A stretch of 64,000 nucleotides of DNA, from NCBI GenBank assembly GCA_002412885.1, contig DHVX01000025.1, forward strand, positions 1 through 64,000, given 5' to 3'. The notes under the pieces were generated by a model. That model did not search any database, was not told the origin of the DNA, and saw nothing but the letters and a program-made list of their open reading frames with translations. Below are positions 9,418 through 18,650 of the stretch, one piece after another (the first letter of the stretch is position 1; the number at the start of each line of letters is the position of its first letter). The stretch comes from Bacteroidales bacterium UBA5197 (lineage in GTDB: Bacteria; Bacteroidota; Bacteroidia; Bacteroidales; Lentimicrobiaceae). Both the position numbers and the translations under genes were made by a program.

Positions 9418-9658
9418 TTTGTATTGCTTTAATCCTGGTATTTTGAAATGCATCCCGACAAGGTATTGGTGCATAATTATATTTATCGTTAAAAAATTTA
9501 CATTAATCTGGTTAAGTAAAAGACAAACAGCAATATACCAATCCCGGAAGGTCCATTTTTGCAATCAAGTTTTCAGTTTGTTTTCCTATGTGGGGTTATT
9601 ATTTTGTTATATCTAATATTAGCTATATTTTAGCGCCCGAAAACCAAATACTTAACAC

Positions 9659-11272
9659 ATGAAAAGAACATTACTCGCTATTGCCCTGAGTTCGCTGGCA
9701 CTAGTTTCGCTGGCAGGTGGTATTGTGCACAATACCAATCAGAGTGCTTCATTTATCCGAATGCCAGCGCGGGATGCTTCGCTGGGTCTGGATGCAGCTT
9801 ATTATAACCCGGCTGGTCTGGTTTTTCTTAAAGATGGATTTCACATCTCATTGAGCAATCAGTATATTACACAAACACGTAACATCAAAACTACTTTTCC
9901 GGGCTTAAACAGAACGAAATTTGAAGGTGGAGTTACCGTTCCTTTATTTCCTTCGGTATATGCAGTTTATAAAATGGATAAACTGGCTTTTTCAGTTGGA
10001 TTTAACCCCATCGGTGGAGGTGGAAGTGCTAAATTTGAAGATGGTTTGCCATCTTTTGAAATGCAGGTTGCTGGCATTCCCGGTTCGCTGAATCAGGGAG
10101 GTATCCCAACATCAAAATACAGCTATGAGACTGAATTTGAAGGCAGTTCAGCTTATTATGGAATACAGGCTGGCGCAAGCTACAAGGTAAACGATGTTCT
10201 TTCTTTAAGCTTAGGTTTGCGATATGTAATTGTGAAAAATTCATATCAGGGATATTTGTCTGATATTATGATTAATCCGCAGTTTCCGCAACTGAATTAT
10301 ACTGGTGAAGAAATGGTTAAAGCCCCGGTTTTCTTTACTGAATTATCGGGTTATCTGGCCAATGTTTCAGCTCAATTGGGTGCTACCGGAAATTCTCTTC
10401 AACCAATCATTGATGGCGGAGGCGGAAGTGTTCCTTTGTCACAGGGGACAAATGCCGGACTCACCGCTCAACAGGTTGCTACCCTCCAGGGAACAATTAC
10501 CGCATTGGGAGGAGATCCTTCAAACATGACCATTGCACAGGTTCAGGGGTTTTTTGGTGCTGCTTCAACCTCTTATGAAGCTAACTCACAAGCCATGTCA
10601 GCCAATGCTCAGGCAACTGCTGATAAAAAAGTAGATGCAGACCAGAGTGGTTCAGGTATTGTTCCTATCATTGGAGCAAATCTCAGTTTCGACAGACTGA
10701 ATATTGGAATCAAATATGAGCACAAAGCAAAAATTAAGGTGAAAAATGCCACCACAATAGATGATGTAGGGCTGTATCCTGATGGACTAGAGACTCCAAG
10801 TGATATTCCTTCTATGCTTTCGATAGGTGTTGGCTTTAAAGCAACCGATAAACTTAAAGTCAGTGGCGGTGTGCATTACTATTTCGATAAAGGTGCTGAG
10901 TATGGCAAAAAATTGAACGGCGAATTTGTGAAGAATGATAAGGTAATGGATAAGAATTTCTGGGAATTGGGACTGGGTCTTGAGTATGAAATTAATGAAC
11001 AATGGCTTGTTAGTGCGGGTTATCTGCGCACACAAACCGGAGTTATGGATTTATACCAGACCGACCTGAGCCACAGTTTGTCAACCAACAGCATTGCCGG
11101 TGGACTTCGATACATGGCTACTGAAAAAATCGGAATTAACTTTGGTGTAATGAATACCATGTATCTTGAAAATAAACGTGATTTCTCGTCAGCTGGATTA
11201 AATCCTGCTTATACCGAAACTTACAATCGGAAAGCTTTTACTGTTGCTTTAGGTGTTGATATCAGTTTCTAA
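9659..11272 (+). CDS. FadL/OmpP1-type outer-membrane transport protein
   Basis: A 537-residue outer-membrane protein with a signal peptide (1-19). The mature N-terminus has the FadL-type features: a hydrophobic hatch segment, then SLGLDAAYYNPAG, the conserved N-P-A-G motif of the family, followed by a 14-strand barrel pattern ending in AFTVALGVDISF. FadL proteins let hydrophobic molecules (long-chain fatty acids, toluene-like compounds) across the outer membrane by lateral diffusion. An unusual Ala/Gln/Gly/Ser-rich insertion of roughly 110 residues (about 230-340) interrupts the barrel. The gene is monocistronic with a strong terminator. The substrate cannot be read from the sequence. Confidence 0.9.
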   Translation: MKRTLLAIALSSLALVSLAGGIVHNTNQSASFIRMPARDASLGLDAAYYNPAGLVFLKDGFHISLSNQYITQTRNIKTTFPGLNRTKFEGGVTVPLFPSVYAVYKMDKLAFSVGFNPIGGGGSAKFEDGLPSFEMQVAGIPGSLNQGGIPTSKYSYETEFEGSSAYYGIQAGASYKVNDVLSLSLGLRYVIVKNSYQGYLSDIMINPQFPQLNYTGEEMVKAPVFFTELSGYLANVSAQLGATGNSLQPIIDGGGGSVPLSQGTNAGLTAQQVATLQGTITALGGDPSNMTIAQVQGFFGAASTSYEANSQAMSANAQATADKKVDADQSGSGIVPIIGANLSFDRLNIGIKYEHKAKIKVKNATTIDDVGLYPDGLETPSDIPSMLSIGVGFKATDKLKVSGGVHYYFDKGAEYGKKLNGEFVKNDKVMDKNFWELGLGLEYEINEQWLVSAGYLRTQTGVMDLYQTDLSHSLSTNSIAGGLRYMATEKIGINFGVMNTMYLENKRDFSSAGLNPAYTETYNRKAFTVALGVDISF

Positions 11273-11294
11273 TAAAATAAACAATACTTGTCAC

Positions 11295-11324
11295 AAAGCC
11301 GGGATGATTCTCCCGGCTTTTTTT
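11295..11324 (+). terminator. intrinsic terminator after the FadL-type gene
   Basis: A perfect 10-bp stem (AAAGCCGGGA with TCCCGGCTTT), 6-nt loop and a run of seven T lie 22 nt after the stop codon. Confidence 0.92.
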
Positions 11325-11386
11325 AACCCTAATTTGAAAATTTAAGGCAATTATTCGACGGAATGTTCTGATAAATTCAAAAATAT

Positions 11387-11394
11387 TACTTTTG
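11387..11394 (+). promoter_or_regulatory. -7 box TACTTTTG before the M23 peptidase
   Basis: An exact TAnnTTTG match that ends 5 nt before the first in-frame ATG (11400). Either the transcript is leaderless or translation starts further in (see the gene). Confidence 0.6.
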
Positions 11395-11399
11395 TAGCA

Positions 11400-12473
11400 A
11401 TGAAACTTCTGAAATTCTTTCAAACCAATCCCGGGATGCATTTTTCATTGCTGGATTATATCATAAAAACCAACAATGTTTCAATGACTACATTTTTTTG
11501 CTCTAAATCAACTAAACCGACAAAGTCGTTGCCTTTGAACCGGTCATTTCTAAGGGTATTTATATTTTCGGCATTCTTCTTTGCAGGGATGCAAATTTCA
11601 AGAGCTCAGGTATTCGTAATTGATACCAATAGTTTCTTAAATGAGGTTGATACTACGCGTCTTATTCAGGAAACTCACACTTTTGAAGACGAAATTCTTC
11701 CGGATGACGAAGAGAGGGTGCTGACAGAAGACAGCTTTTTTATTCCAAACGACGTACTTTATAAAAACAGGTGGGATACCTTGTACATCAGAACTGGCCG
11801 GGTGAATTTGACGGAAATTCATGATTCCGTTTTTATTTTTTTAAATAATCCACACGAAACTCCATTTCATTTTCCATTTAAAGGCAAACTGATTTCAAAA
11901 TACGGATGGCGAAGCGGCCGGTTTCACTCAGGAATGGATATCAAACTTGAACAAGGTGATACCATTGTCAGTGCTTTTGATGGAAAAGTTCGAATTGCGC
12001 GTGTTATGAGCGGATATGGAAAACTGATTGTAATTCGCCATAATAATGGTCTGGAAACAGTTTACAGCCATATGTCAAAGATTATTGTAGGTGTTAATCA
12101 GGAGGTGAAAGCCGGCCAGCCTATTGGTTTGGGAGGCCGAACCGGAAGAGCTACAACCACGCATCTGCATTTCGAAACCAGATACCTGGGTGAACATTTT
12201 AATCCTGACCGCATTATTGATTTTGAAAATCATACCCTTATAAGGGATACCCTTGTAATAAACAAGGAGTTCTGGCAGCCAACAAAAGCAAGTACCATTG
12301 CTTCTGCCCATGATGAGGGTTCAGCAGATAAAAAGTACCATACCATCAAACAGGGGGATACACTTTCTGCAATCGCCCGAAAACACAGAACCTCAGTGAA
12401 CCGTTTGTGTCAGTTAAATGGGTTTAAAGAAAACAAAGTGCTGAGAATCGGATCAAAAATACGTGTTTCATAG
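11400..12473 (+). CDS. M23 metallopeptidase with C-terminal LysM domain
   Basis: A secreted cell-wall hydrolase of the LytM/M23 family. In the 357-residue reading, the zinc site is His176/Asp180 (HSGMD) with the HLH pair at 255-257, so the catalytic residues are intact. A LysM peptidoglycan-binding domain occupies residues ~313-357 (YHTIKQGDTLSAIA to the end). The signal peptide is the hydrophobic stretch at 51-69, ending SRAQ. The start is uncertain: the -7 box ends only 5 nt before the ATG at 11400, so a leaderless mRNA or a later start at 11484 (MTTFFC) are both possible, and the later one gives a more normal signal peptide. It probably cleaves peptidoglycan cross-links in the periplasm during growth or division. 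Confidence 0.9.
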   Translation: MKLLKFFQTNPGMHFSLLDYIIKTNNVSMTTFFCSKSTKPTKSLPLNRSFLRVFIFSAFFFAGMQISRAQVFVIDTNSFLNEVDTTRLIQETHTFEDEILPDDEERVLTEDSFFIPNDVLYKNRWDTLYIRTGRVNLTEIHDSVFIFLNNPHETPFHFPFKGKLISKYGWRSGRFHSGMDIKLEQGDTIVSAFDGKVRIARVMSGYGKLIVIRHNNGLETVYSHMSKIIVGVNQEVKAGQPIGLGGRTGRATTTHLHFETRYLGEHFNPDRIIDFENHTLIRDTLVINKEFWQPTKASTIASAHDEGSADKKYHTIKQGDTLSAIARKHRTSVNRLCQLNGFKENKVLRIGSKIRVS

Positions 12474-12574
12474 AGCCGTTTTAATCTGTAATGACTCCTG
12501 ATTGTTTCTGCCGGAGAGAATTTGATTAACTTTACAACGAGACATAAATCAAACCTGTCGAAAAAATTTATCAG

Positions 12575-13813
12575 ATGGCAAAACAACTGTTTCGGTTCTC
12601 CCTCTTAGTTTTTGCATTATTACTGCTTGTCTTTGGTTTTTCCTGTAAAAGCCCGGCCAGGCTTGCATACAGAAATATCGCACCATTCTATAATCCTGAT
12701 TCTGAATTTAAAGGACTTAGTTACGAGCTCTTCAATCTGGATGATTCAATAACCAATCTCTATTTATCATTTCCTTACAAGCAGCTTTTGTATGTAAAAG
12801 AGAACGGTTCACAGGTAGCAAATTTTCGTTTCTTTTATCAGCTCTACGACGGATTTGACAATTCCAGACTAATAGATTCTGCCTCTTTTTATGGAAGTGA
12901 TTCATTGAAAAAACAGGAAAAATTTCTTGATTCTATCCCTTTAGTCACTTTCAGAGGCCGTAATTATATCATAAACGCAGAACTGACCGATTTGAATTCC
13001 GGTAAATCTTACGGTCGCTTTCTGAGTTTAAATAAAAGCAAACTCAGCACAAATGATGATGTTATTTTGTTGGGGTCAGATAATTTACCGCTGATGAGAA
13101 ATTATGTTCATAGAAATGAATCATTCCAGCTCAGATTAAATGAAGATCTGAGAGATATCAAAATAGCTTTATCGTCCGGAGCTTCACTCCCGGCTATAAA
13201 TCCTTATGCGGCTTCGGCAAGAGCCAATGAACCGGAGTTTGACAGCACTTTTACTGTTGGCGTATACGAAGGTTTTTCTGACCAATTGTTGCTGAATAAT
13301 CCGGGAACTTATTTTATTGTGTCAGAAAATGAAGATGTTTTTCTAGCGCACAGGTTTTACGATGGTTTCCCCGAAATCGGAACTGTAGCAGAAATGCGCG
13401 AATCATTGCGTTATATATCTACCGATTCAGAGTATCGTAATATGATGGCACAACCACCGAGGGCTGCTGTTGATGATTTCTGGATAAAAATAACCGGACA
13501 TCCGGAACGCGCTTTGCAGCAAATAAAACGATATTACAAAAGGGTAGAGGAGGCCAACCGGTTTTTTACTTTATCAAAAGAGGGCTGGAAATCTGACAGG
13601 GGAATGATTTACATTGTTTATGGACCTCCCAGCGTGGTTTACCGCAATGCTTTTTCGGAAGAGTGGACTTATGGAGAAATCGGCAATCCCTTGTCTGTCA
13701 GATTTTTGTTTAATTCCGTTTCTTTCGCAGGTGATTTGACTGAATTCGAACTTGTTAGATCAGATAATTATCGGAATTCCTGGCATCTCGCTGTTTCTAA
13801 CTGGCGCAGGTAA
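12575..13813 (+). CDS. GWxTD domain lipoprotein
   Basis: A 412-residue lipoprotein with lipobox FSC, Cys24. The C-terminal ~75 residues carry the GWxTD domain: EGWKSDRGMIYIVYGPP from about residue 336, followed by an EEWTYGE strand. GWxTD proteins are common in Bacteroidetes and other Gram-negatives but have no established biochemical role. The naming motif here reads GWKSD, with Ser instead of the usual Thr. A near-match promoter box (TTAACTTTA) lies upstream. The gene sits 61 bp upstream of hydE on the same strand, but hydE has its own -7 box, so co-regulation is unclear. Confidence 0.88.
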   Translation: MAKQLFRFSLLVFALLLLVFGFSCKSPARLAYRNIAPFYNPDSEFKGLSYELFNLDDSITNLYLSFPYKQLLYVKENGSQVANFRFFYQLYDGFDNSRLIDSASFYGSDSLKKQEKFLDSIPLVTFRGRNYIINAELTDLNSGKSYGRFLSLNKSKLSTNDDVILLGSDNLPLMRNYVHRNESFQLRLNEDLRDIKIALSSGASLPAINPYAASARANEPEFDSTFTVGVYEGFSDQLLLNNPGTYFIVSENEDVFLAHRFYDGFPEIGTVAEMRESLRYISTDSEYRNMMAQPPRAAVDDFWIKITGHPERALQQIKRYYKRVEEANRFFTLSKEGWKSDRGMIYIVYGPPSVVYRNAFSEEWTYGEIGNPLSVRFLFNSVSFAGDLTEFELVRSDNYRNSWHLAVSNWRR

Positions 13814-13844
13814 TGCTTTATCCCAAAAGCTGAAGATTTTAACT

Positions 13845-13852
13845 TAATTTTG
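13845..13852 (+). promoter_or_regulatory. -7 box TAATTTTG before hydE
   Basis: An exact TAnnTTTG match 23 nt upstream of the hydE ATG, in the short gap after the GWxTD gene. It gives a normal short leader and suggests hydE can be transcribed on its own. Confidence 0.6.
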
Positions 13853-13874
13853 CCTCTGGTTAAGCAATCAATCA

Positions 13875-14954
13875 ATGGACAATATCTCCCGCATACTGAA
13901 AAAGGATTCTTTCACTCATGCTGACATCGTGCAGCTCTTATCTGCTGAAAAGGATGACAGAAGTCTATTATTTGCTGCATCAGCAGAGATAAAGGAGAAA
14001 TACGTCGGAAATATAGTTTACTTCAGGGGATTGATTGAATTTTCTAATATCTGCAGCAAAGATTGCTACTATTGTGGAATCCGAAGCGGAAATAAAAAAG
14101 CCATCCGTTACAATCTTACCGATAAGGAAATACTTGATGCTGCGAGATTCGCATTTGAGAGCGACTACGGCTCTGTTGTGCTTCAGGGAGGCGAGATTGA
14201 AGGCGAAGCTTTTACCCGAAGAATTGAAAAACTTTTACAGGGAATCAAGGAGTTATCTGATGGGCGTCTGGGTGTAACACTTTCGGTTGGGGAGCAAACG
14301 CTAGAAGTATATCAGCGTTGGTTTAATGCCGGCGCACATCGTTATTTACTCCGGATTGAGTCTTCAAACAAGGAACTCTATTACAAGATTCACCCAAAGG
14401 ACAGTACCCATAGTTTCGAGCGCCGAATGACAGCGTTGCGCAACCTGAGGGAAGCCGGTTATCAGGTTGGCACAGGGGTAATGATCGGATTGCCTTTCCA
14501 AACCTTAGACAATCTGGCCGATGACCTGCTTTTTATGAAAGATATGGACATTGATATGTGCGGTATGGGTCCTTATATCGAACATGCCGACACTCCATTG
14601 TGGGACTTCAGAGATGGTTTGCTGCCTCTTGAAGAAAGGTTTAACCTGGCACTTAAAATGATTGCCATCCTCAGGATAATGATGAAAAATATCAATATAG
14701 CCTCTGCAACAGCGCTTCAGGCCATTGATCCGATTGGCAGAGAAAAAGCCCTGAAGATAGGTGCCAATATCATCATGCCCAATATTACTCCAGGCATGTA
14801 TCGCAACGATTACAAACTATACGAAAATAAACCTTGTACCGATGAAGAAGCAGCCGACTGCAAAAACTGCCTCGAAGCCCGGATTCATATGTCGGGGAAT
14901 AAAATAGGTTATAATGAATGGGGAGACTCCGCTCATTTTAAAGAAAGAAACTGA
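13875..14954 (+). CDS. hydE: [FeFe]-hydrogenase maturase HydE (radical SAM)
   Basis: A 359-residue radical SAM enzyme that takes part in building the di-iron subcluster of the [FeFe]-hydrogenase H-cluster. The 4Fe-4S site is C60-x3-C64-x2-C67 (ICSKDCYYCGIR), the CxxxCxYC form with GIR typical of HydE. A second cysteine cluster near the C-terminus, C321-x7-C329-x2-C332, has the same spacing as the auxiliary [2Fe-2S] ligands described for Thermotoga HydE. Length agrees with the family (about 350). The partners hydF and hydG and the hydrogenase genes are not in this window, so hydE is isolated here. Paralogues of the biotin synthase/PylB group are the main alternative, but motif and C-terminal cluster favour HydE. 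Confidence 0.92.
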   Translation: MDNISRILKKDSFTHADIVQLLSAEKDDRSLLFAASAEIKEKYVGNIVYFRGLIEFSNICSKDCYYCGIRSGNKKAIRYNLTDKEILDAARFAFESDYGSVVLQGGEIEGEAFTRRIEKLLQGIKELSDGRLGVTLSVGEQTLEVYQRWFNAGAHRYLLRIESSNKELYYKIHPKDSTHSFERRMTALRNLREAGYQVGTGVMIGLPFQTLDNLADDLLFMKDMDIDMCGMGPYIEHADTPLWDFRDGLLPLEERFNLALKMIAILRIMMKNINIASATALQAIDPIGREKALKIGANIIMPNITPGMYRNDYKLYENKPCTDEEAADCKNCLEARIHMSGNKIGYNEWGDSAHFKERN

Positions 14955-15056
14955 TCATTTTCTGAGAACGCTGATGTGCCTGTAGAATCAGAAAATATTT
15001 CGCTGAATTATTTCCTTACTTTTTAACATTTGTATTGTCTGTTAAAGATAGTTTCC

Positions 15057-15064
15057 TATTTTTG
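15057..15064 (+). promoter_or_regulatory. -7 box TATTTTTG before the LVIVD gene
   Basis: An exact TAnnTTTG match 48 nt upstream of the ATG of the LVIVD-repeat gene, which is likely the first gene of a unit with thyA and folA. Confidence 0.5.
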
Positions 15065-15112
15065 ACACCCACAAGCATTTTTAATTTATTCCATTTCTAA
15101 TCCACTTCACAA

Positions 15113-17269
15113 ATGAAGAAAACCCTTCTGCCATCAATCATCATGGCTCTGCTACTTTTATTCTCAACATCTAAAGCAAATAACCTCGAATATGTCTCTG
15201 GCATTCCGGCCACGGTGAACGACTATAAGATTGTCGGTAATATTATGTATTGCGCTGTGAATAATGGCATTATGATCATGGATTATACCGATGCTGCGAC
15301 GCCCCAAATGCTGTCTTACCTTCAAATGGAAGATGCTGCCGGCCAAATTGAGATACAGGGCGAGTATGCATATGTGATGGCACGAACTGCAGGAATGCGG
15401 ATTATTAATATCAGTAATCCGTCAGAGCCTTTTGAAACGGGGAGTTTTCGTCTTGGTAATTCAGCTCAGGGATGGGGAATTGCAGTTCAGGCTAATTTTG
15501 CATATCTGGCTTATGGAATGGATGGTTTTCGCATTGTGGACATAAGTAATCCTTCATCGCCGGCAGAAACCGGCGCTTTTTTCCTTCCTGAATCAGATAT
15601 TTTCAGCAGAGTTGTCGTGAAAGAAAATGTTGCTTATACTACTGTTGGTAATATTGTGTATGCGCTGAATGTTCAAAATCCGCAATCGCCTGTATTATTG
15701 GGGCAGAAATCAATTCTTGGAGGGATCACCGATATGGCTCTCCGGCAGAACTTCCTGATTTGCGTTTCGAATTTCAACGATTTCAGCAGCAGTTTTTATG
15801 GACTGATAGTCCTCGATGTTACAAATCCGGCATCCATCAATCAAGTTGGCAATTATGATACAGATGTTTATTCCTATAAGCTGGGGCTATCAGGAAACCT
15901 TTGCTATATAGGCAATGGAACTGCAGGTGTTGCAGTGCTTAATGTTGATGCACTCGGGTTGGTAACATATATTGGTAATGTTGGTGGTTTTACATCACCT
16001 GTGAGGCTGGTCAGGGTATCCGATGGAAAAGCATTCGTAAGCGGAGAAAAAATTGGAATACAATCATTTATAGTGGATACACCGGCATCTTTCACTCATT
16101 TGTCATCTTTTAGTACTTTGCATGATTGCAGGGATATTCAGATCAGAGGAAATGTCGCTTATATTGCCAATGGAAGAGATGGACTGGTAACTGTTGATAT
16201 TTCAGATCCAATCCATCCGGTTATAGTTGGCTGGTCACCCAACTCGGGCAATGGGCTGGGTATCGCACTAAACAATGACTATGCTTACATTGCTGATGGA
16301 TCAGCCGGGGTTATGGAATATAATATTGTTAATCCTCACTTACCTGTTTTAACAGGATCAGTTATGACAGACAACTGGGCACAGGATATTGTAATCAGAA
16401 ACAATATTGGCTATGTAGCCGTCGATGTGCTTGGTCTTCAATTGCTTAATTTATCTATTCCCGGTCTTCCCTCCAGTGCCGGAAGCGCATTTGATCTTTC
16501 AGGGACTTCCTATGGTATTACACTAAAGGATAATCTTGCATTGCTTGCTTCCGGTGGTGCGGGACTTCACCTTGTTGATATTTCAATGCCGGCACAACCT
16601 GCATTGGTTTCAACCTACAATACACCCGGATCAGCTTATGATGTATTTTCAAAAGATAATAAAGTTTATATTGCTGATAGTCAAGGTGGTTTGGTGGTTG
16701 TTGATATCTCAGATATCCATATGCCGCAAGGAATCGGACAAAGTTTCATTCCCGGCGATGCAAGGCAGGTTATTGTGGAAGGCAATTCTGCTTTTGTTGC
16801 CGACTGGTCTCATGGTATCAGGGTCTTAAGTATAAATGATCCCGCCAATATGATTCAAACCCACAACTATAAATTATCGGGAACGGCTCATAATATGGCG
16901 TTGCATGGTGAATTCATTTACATTGCTTCCGGTTCGGCCGGATTGACCATCCTGAGAAACCCACTCAGTACCGGTAAAAATGAACTAAAAAAGCAGGCTG
17001 GATTATCAATGGTAGTTTCACCAAACCCGATTCAGGAAAGTTTTACAATAAATCTGAACTCAACAAAACCTTTGGATGCTACACTCAGGCTTTATGATGT
17101 AACTGGTCGTGAGTTGGGAATTGTTTTTTCGGGCACAATTCCTGCAGGAGAAAGTTTAATAAATTCCTGCTCTGCTAATCCGCTGATCTGTAATATTAAA
17201 TCAGGTATTTATTTGCTTAAATTGGATTCAGCATCTGAAAGCATAAGTTTAAAGCTTGTAAAACCTTAA
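15113..17269 (+). CDS. secreted LVIVD-repeat propeller protein with T9SS sorting domain
   Basis: This 718-residue protein has a signal peptide (1-22). Most of the chain is made of about 10-12 repeats of roughly 45 residues, each with a strand of the form (G)hxhhDIS(N/D)PxxPxxhG (FRIVDISNPSSPAETG, LVTVDISDPIHPVIVG, LHLVDISMPAQPALVS). This is the LVIVD repeat, predicted to fold as a beta-propeller. The C-terminal ~85 residues (VVSPNPIQESFTI, LRLYDVTGRELG, SGIYLLKLDSAS) form a T9SS sorting domain, so the protein is probably exported and surface-attached. Ligand unknown. It lies only 23 bp upstream of thyA, yet its role is unrelated, so linkage may be incidental. Confidence 0.88.
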   Translation: MKKTLLPSIIMALLLLFSTSKANNLEYVSGIPATVNDYKIVGNIMYCAVNNGIMIMDYTDAATPQMLSYLQMEDAAGQIEIQGEYAYVMARTAGMRIINISNPSEPFETGSFRLGNSAQGWGIAVQANFAYLAYGMDGFRIVDISNPSSPAETGAFFLPESDIFSRVVVKENVAYTTVGNIVYALNVQNPQSPVLLGQKSILGGITDMALRQNFLICVSNFNDFSSSFYGLIVLDVTNPASINQVGNYDTDVYSYKLGLSGNLCYIGNGTAGVAVLNVDALGLVTYIGNVGGFTSPVRLVRVSDGKAFVSGEKIGIQSFIVDTPASFTHLSSFSTLHDCRDIQIRGNVAYIANGRDGLVTVDISDPIHPVIVGWSPNSGNGLGIALNNDYAYIADGSAGVMEYNIVNPHLPVLTGSVMTDNWAQDIVIRNNIGYVAVDVLGLQLLNLSIPGLPSSAGSAFDLSGTSYGITLKDNLALLASGGAGLHLVDISMPAQPALVSTYNTPGSAYDVFSKDNKVYIADSQGGLVVVDISDIHMPQGIGQSFIPGDARQVIVEGNSAFVADWSHGIRVLSINDPANMIQTHNYKLSGTAHNMALHGEFIYIASGSAGLTILRNPLSTGKNELKKQAGLSMVVSPNPIQESFTINLNSTKPLDATLRLYDVTGRELGIVFSGTIPAGESLINSCSANPLICNIKSGIYLLKLDSASESISLKLVKP

Positions 17270-17292
17270 ATTTGCAGAAATAACATCAGCGA

Positions 17293-18087
17293 ATGAAACA
17301 ATATCATGATTTGTTGCGCCATGTAATGGAGGATGGAGTGCGTAAGCACGATCGCACCGGAACGGGCACTATCAGTGTTTTTGGGTATCAGATGAGGTTT
17401 AATCTTGAGGAAGGATTTCCGGTTCTAACCACCAAAAAGTTGCATTTACGTTCCATTATATATGAGCTTCTCTGGTTTCTCCGTGGAGATACCAACGTGA
17501 AATATCTGCACGATAACAAAGTAAGTATATGGGATGAATGGGCTGATTCCAAAGGAGATCTTGGTCCTGTTTATGGCCACCAGTGGCGTTCATGGAATGC
17601 TGCAGACGGAAGAACCATCGATCAGATTTCAGAAGTTGTGAAGATGATTAAAGAAAAGCCGGATTCCCGCAGGATGATGGTTTCTGCATGGAATCCAGGA
17701 GATGTCGATAAAATGGCTCTGCCACCATGTCATGTGATGTTTCAGTTCTACGTTTCTGAAGGGAAACTATCGTGTCAGCTTTATCAACGTAGTGCCGATA
17801 TTTTTCTGGGCGTACCTTTCAATATTGCTTCGTATGCATTGCTTACCATGATGATGGCGCAGGTTACCGGATTAAAAGCCGGAGAGTTCATTCATACTTT
17901 CGGCGATGCACATATTTACCTGAATCACACCGAACAGGTTGCACTTCAGCTCAGTCGTGAATTGAGACCTTTACCCAAAATGATTATCAATCCGGAGGTC
18001 AAAGATATCTTTGGATTCCATTTTGAGGATTTTACCCTTGAAGGTTACGATCCGCACCCGCACATTAAGGCTCCTGTAGCTGTCTGA
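17293..18087 (+). CDS. thyA: thymidylate synthase
   Basis: A 264-residue ThyA, the same length as the E. coli enzyme. It methylates dUMP to dTMP using methylene-tetrahydrofolate, leaving dihydrofolate. The catalytic nucleophile is Cys146 in LPPCHVMFQF, and the dUMP/folate signature RSADIFLGVPFNIASYALL follows. The ATG is 23 nt after the previous stop. The next gene is folA, which regenerates tetrahydrofolate from the dihydrofolate made here, a very common pairing. Confidence 0.98.
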   Translation: MKQYHDLLRHVMEDGVRKHDRTGTGTISVFGYQMRFNLEEGFPVLTTKKLHLRSIIYELLWFLRGDTNVKYLHDNKVSIWDEWADSKGDLGPVYGHQWRSWNAADGRTIDQISEVVKMIKEKPDSRRMMVSAWNPGDVDKMALPPCHVMFQFYVSEGKLSCQLYQRSADIFLGVPFNIASYALLTMMMAQVTGLKAGEFIHTFGDAHIYLNHTEQVALQLSRELRPLPKMIINPEVKDIFGFHFEDFTLEGYDPHPHIKAPVAV

Positions 18088-18124
18088 TTTATTAAACTTT
18101 TCAATCTAACACCACTGCCTGATT

Positions 18125-18619
18125 ATGAAAATCATCTCCATCATAGTTGCCATAGCCGATAACCTTGCTATTGGGAAAGACAATCAGTTACTCTGGCATA
18201 TTCCGGAAGATCTGAAACGATTCAAAGCCCTGACAACCGGGCACACCCTGGTAATGGGAAAACGAACATTTGAATCATTGCCAATCCGGCCACTTCCCAA
18301 ACGGCGAAGTATTGTGATTACTGATGTTGCAGGTGAGCAGATTCCGGGCTGCGATATGGCTTATTCAATCGACGAGGCCATTGCAAAGATGGATGAAGGA
18401 AGCGAGAATTTTATTATTGGTGGAGGTATGGTTTACCGGCAGTTTATGCCTCTTGCACATAAACTATACCTTACATTGGTGCACAAGGATTTTGAGGCTG
18501 ATACTTTTTACCCGGCAATAGATTTTAATGAATGGGTTGAAGTTGATCGCGAGTTTGTGGATGCAAAGGAATCGCTCGGCTTTGATTATTCCTATGTTAC
18601 TTACTCAAGAAAGTCGTAA
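18125..18619 (+). CDS. folA: dihydrofolate reductase
   Basis: A 164-residue DHFR that reduces dihydrofolate with NADPH. The N-terminus MKIISIIVAIADNLAIGKDN followed by LLWHIPEDLKRFK is the classic DHFR start, with the acidic substrate-binding residue in PED (28-29). The NADPH loop GKRTFESLP and the FIIGGGMVY motif are present. It is 37 nt downstream of thyA and almost certainly in the same operon. It converges with the DUF4249 gene about 30 bp further on; I see no hairpin between them. Confidence 0.97.
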   Translation: MKIISIIVAIADNLAIGKDNQLLWHIPEDLKRFKALTTGHTLVMGKRTFESLPIRPLPKRRSIVITDVAGEQIPGCDMAYSIDEAIAKMDEGSENFIIGGGMVYRQFMPLAHKLYLTLVHKDFEADTFYPAIDFNEWVEVDREFVDAKESLGFDYSYVTYSRKS

Positions 18620-18650
18620 TATTGAAGTATAAAATTATGCCTTTTAGAGC

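Noticed and set aside
9329..9616. 95-codon plus-strand frame after ung
   Set aside because: It overlaps the ung 3' end out of frame and has an AT-rich, low-complexity composition without a signal or motif.
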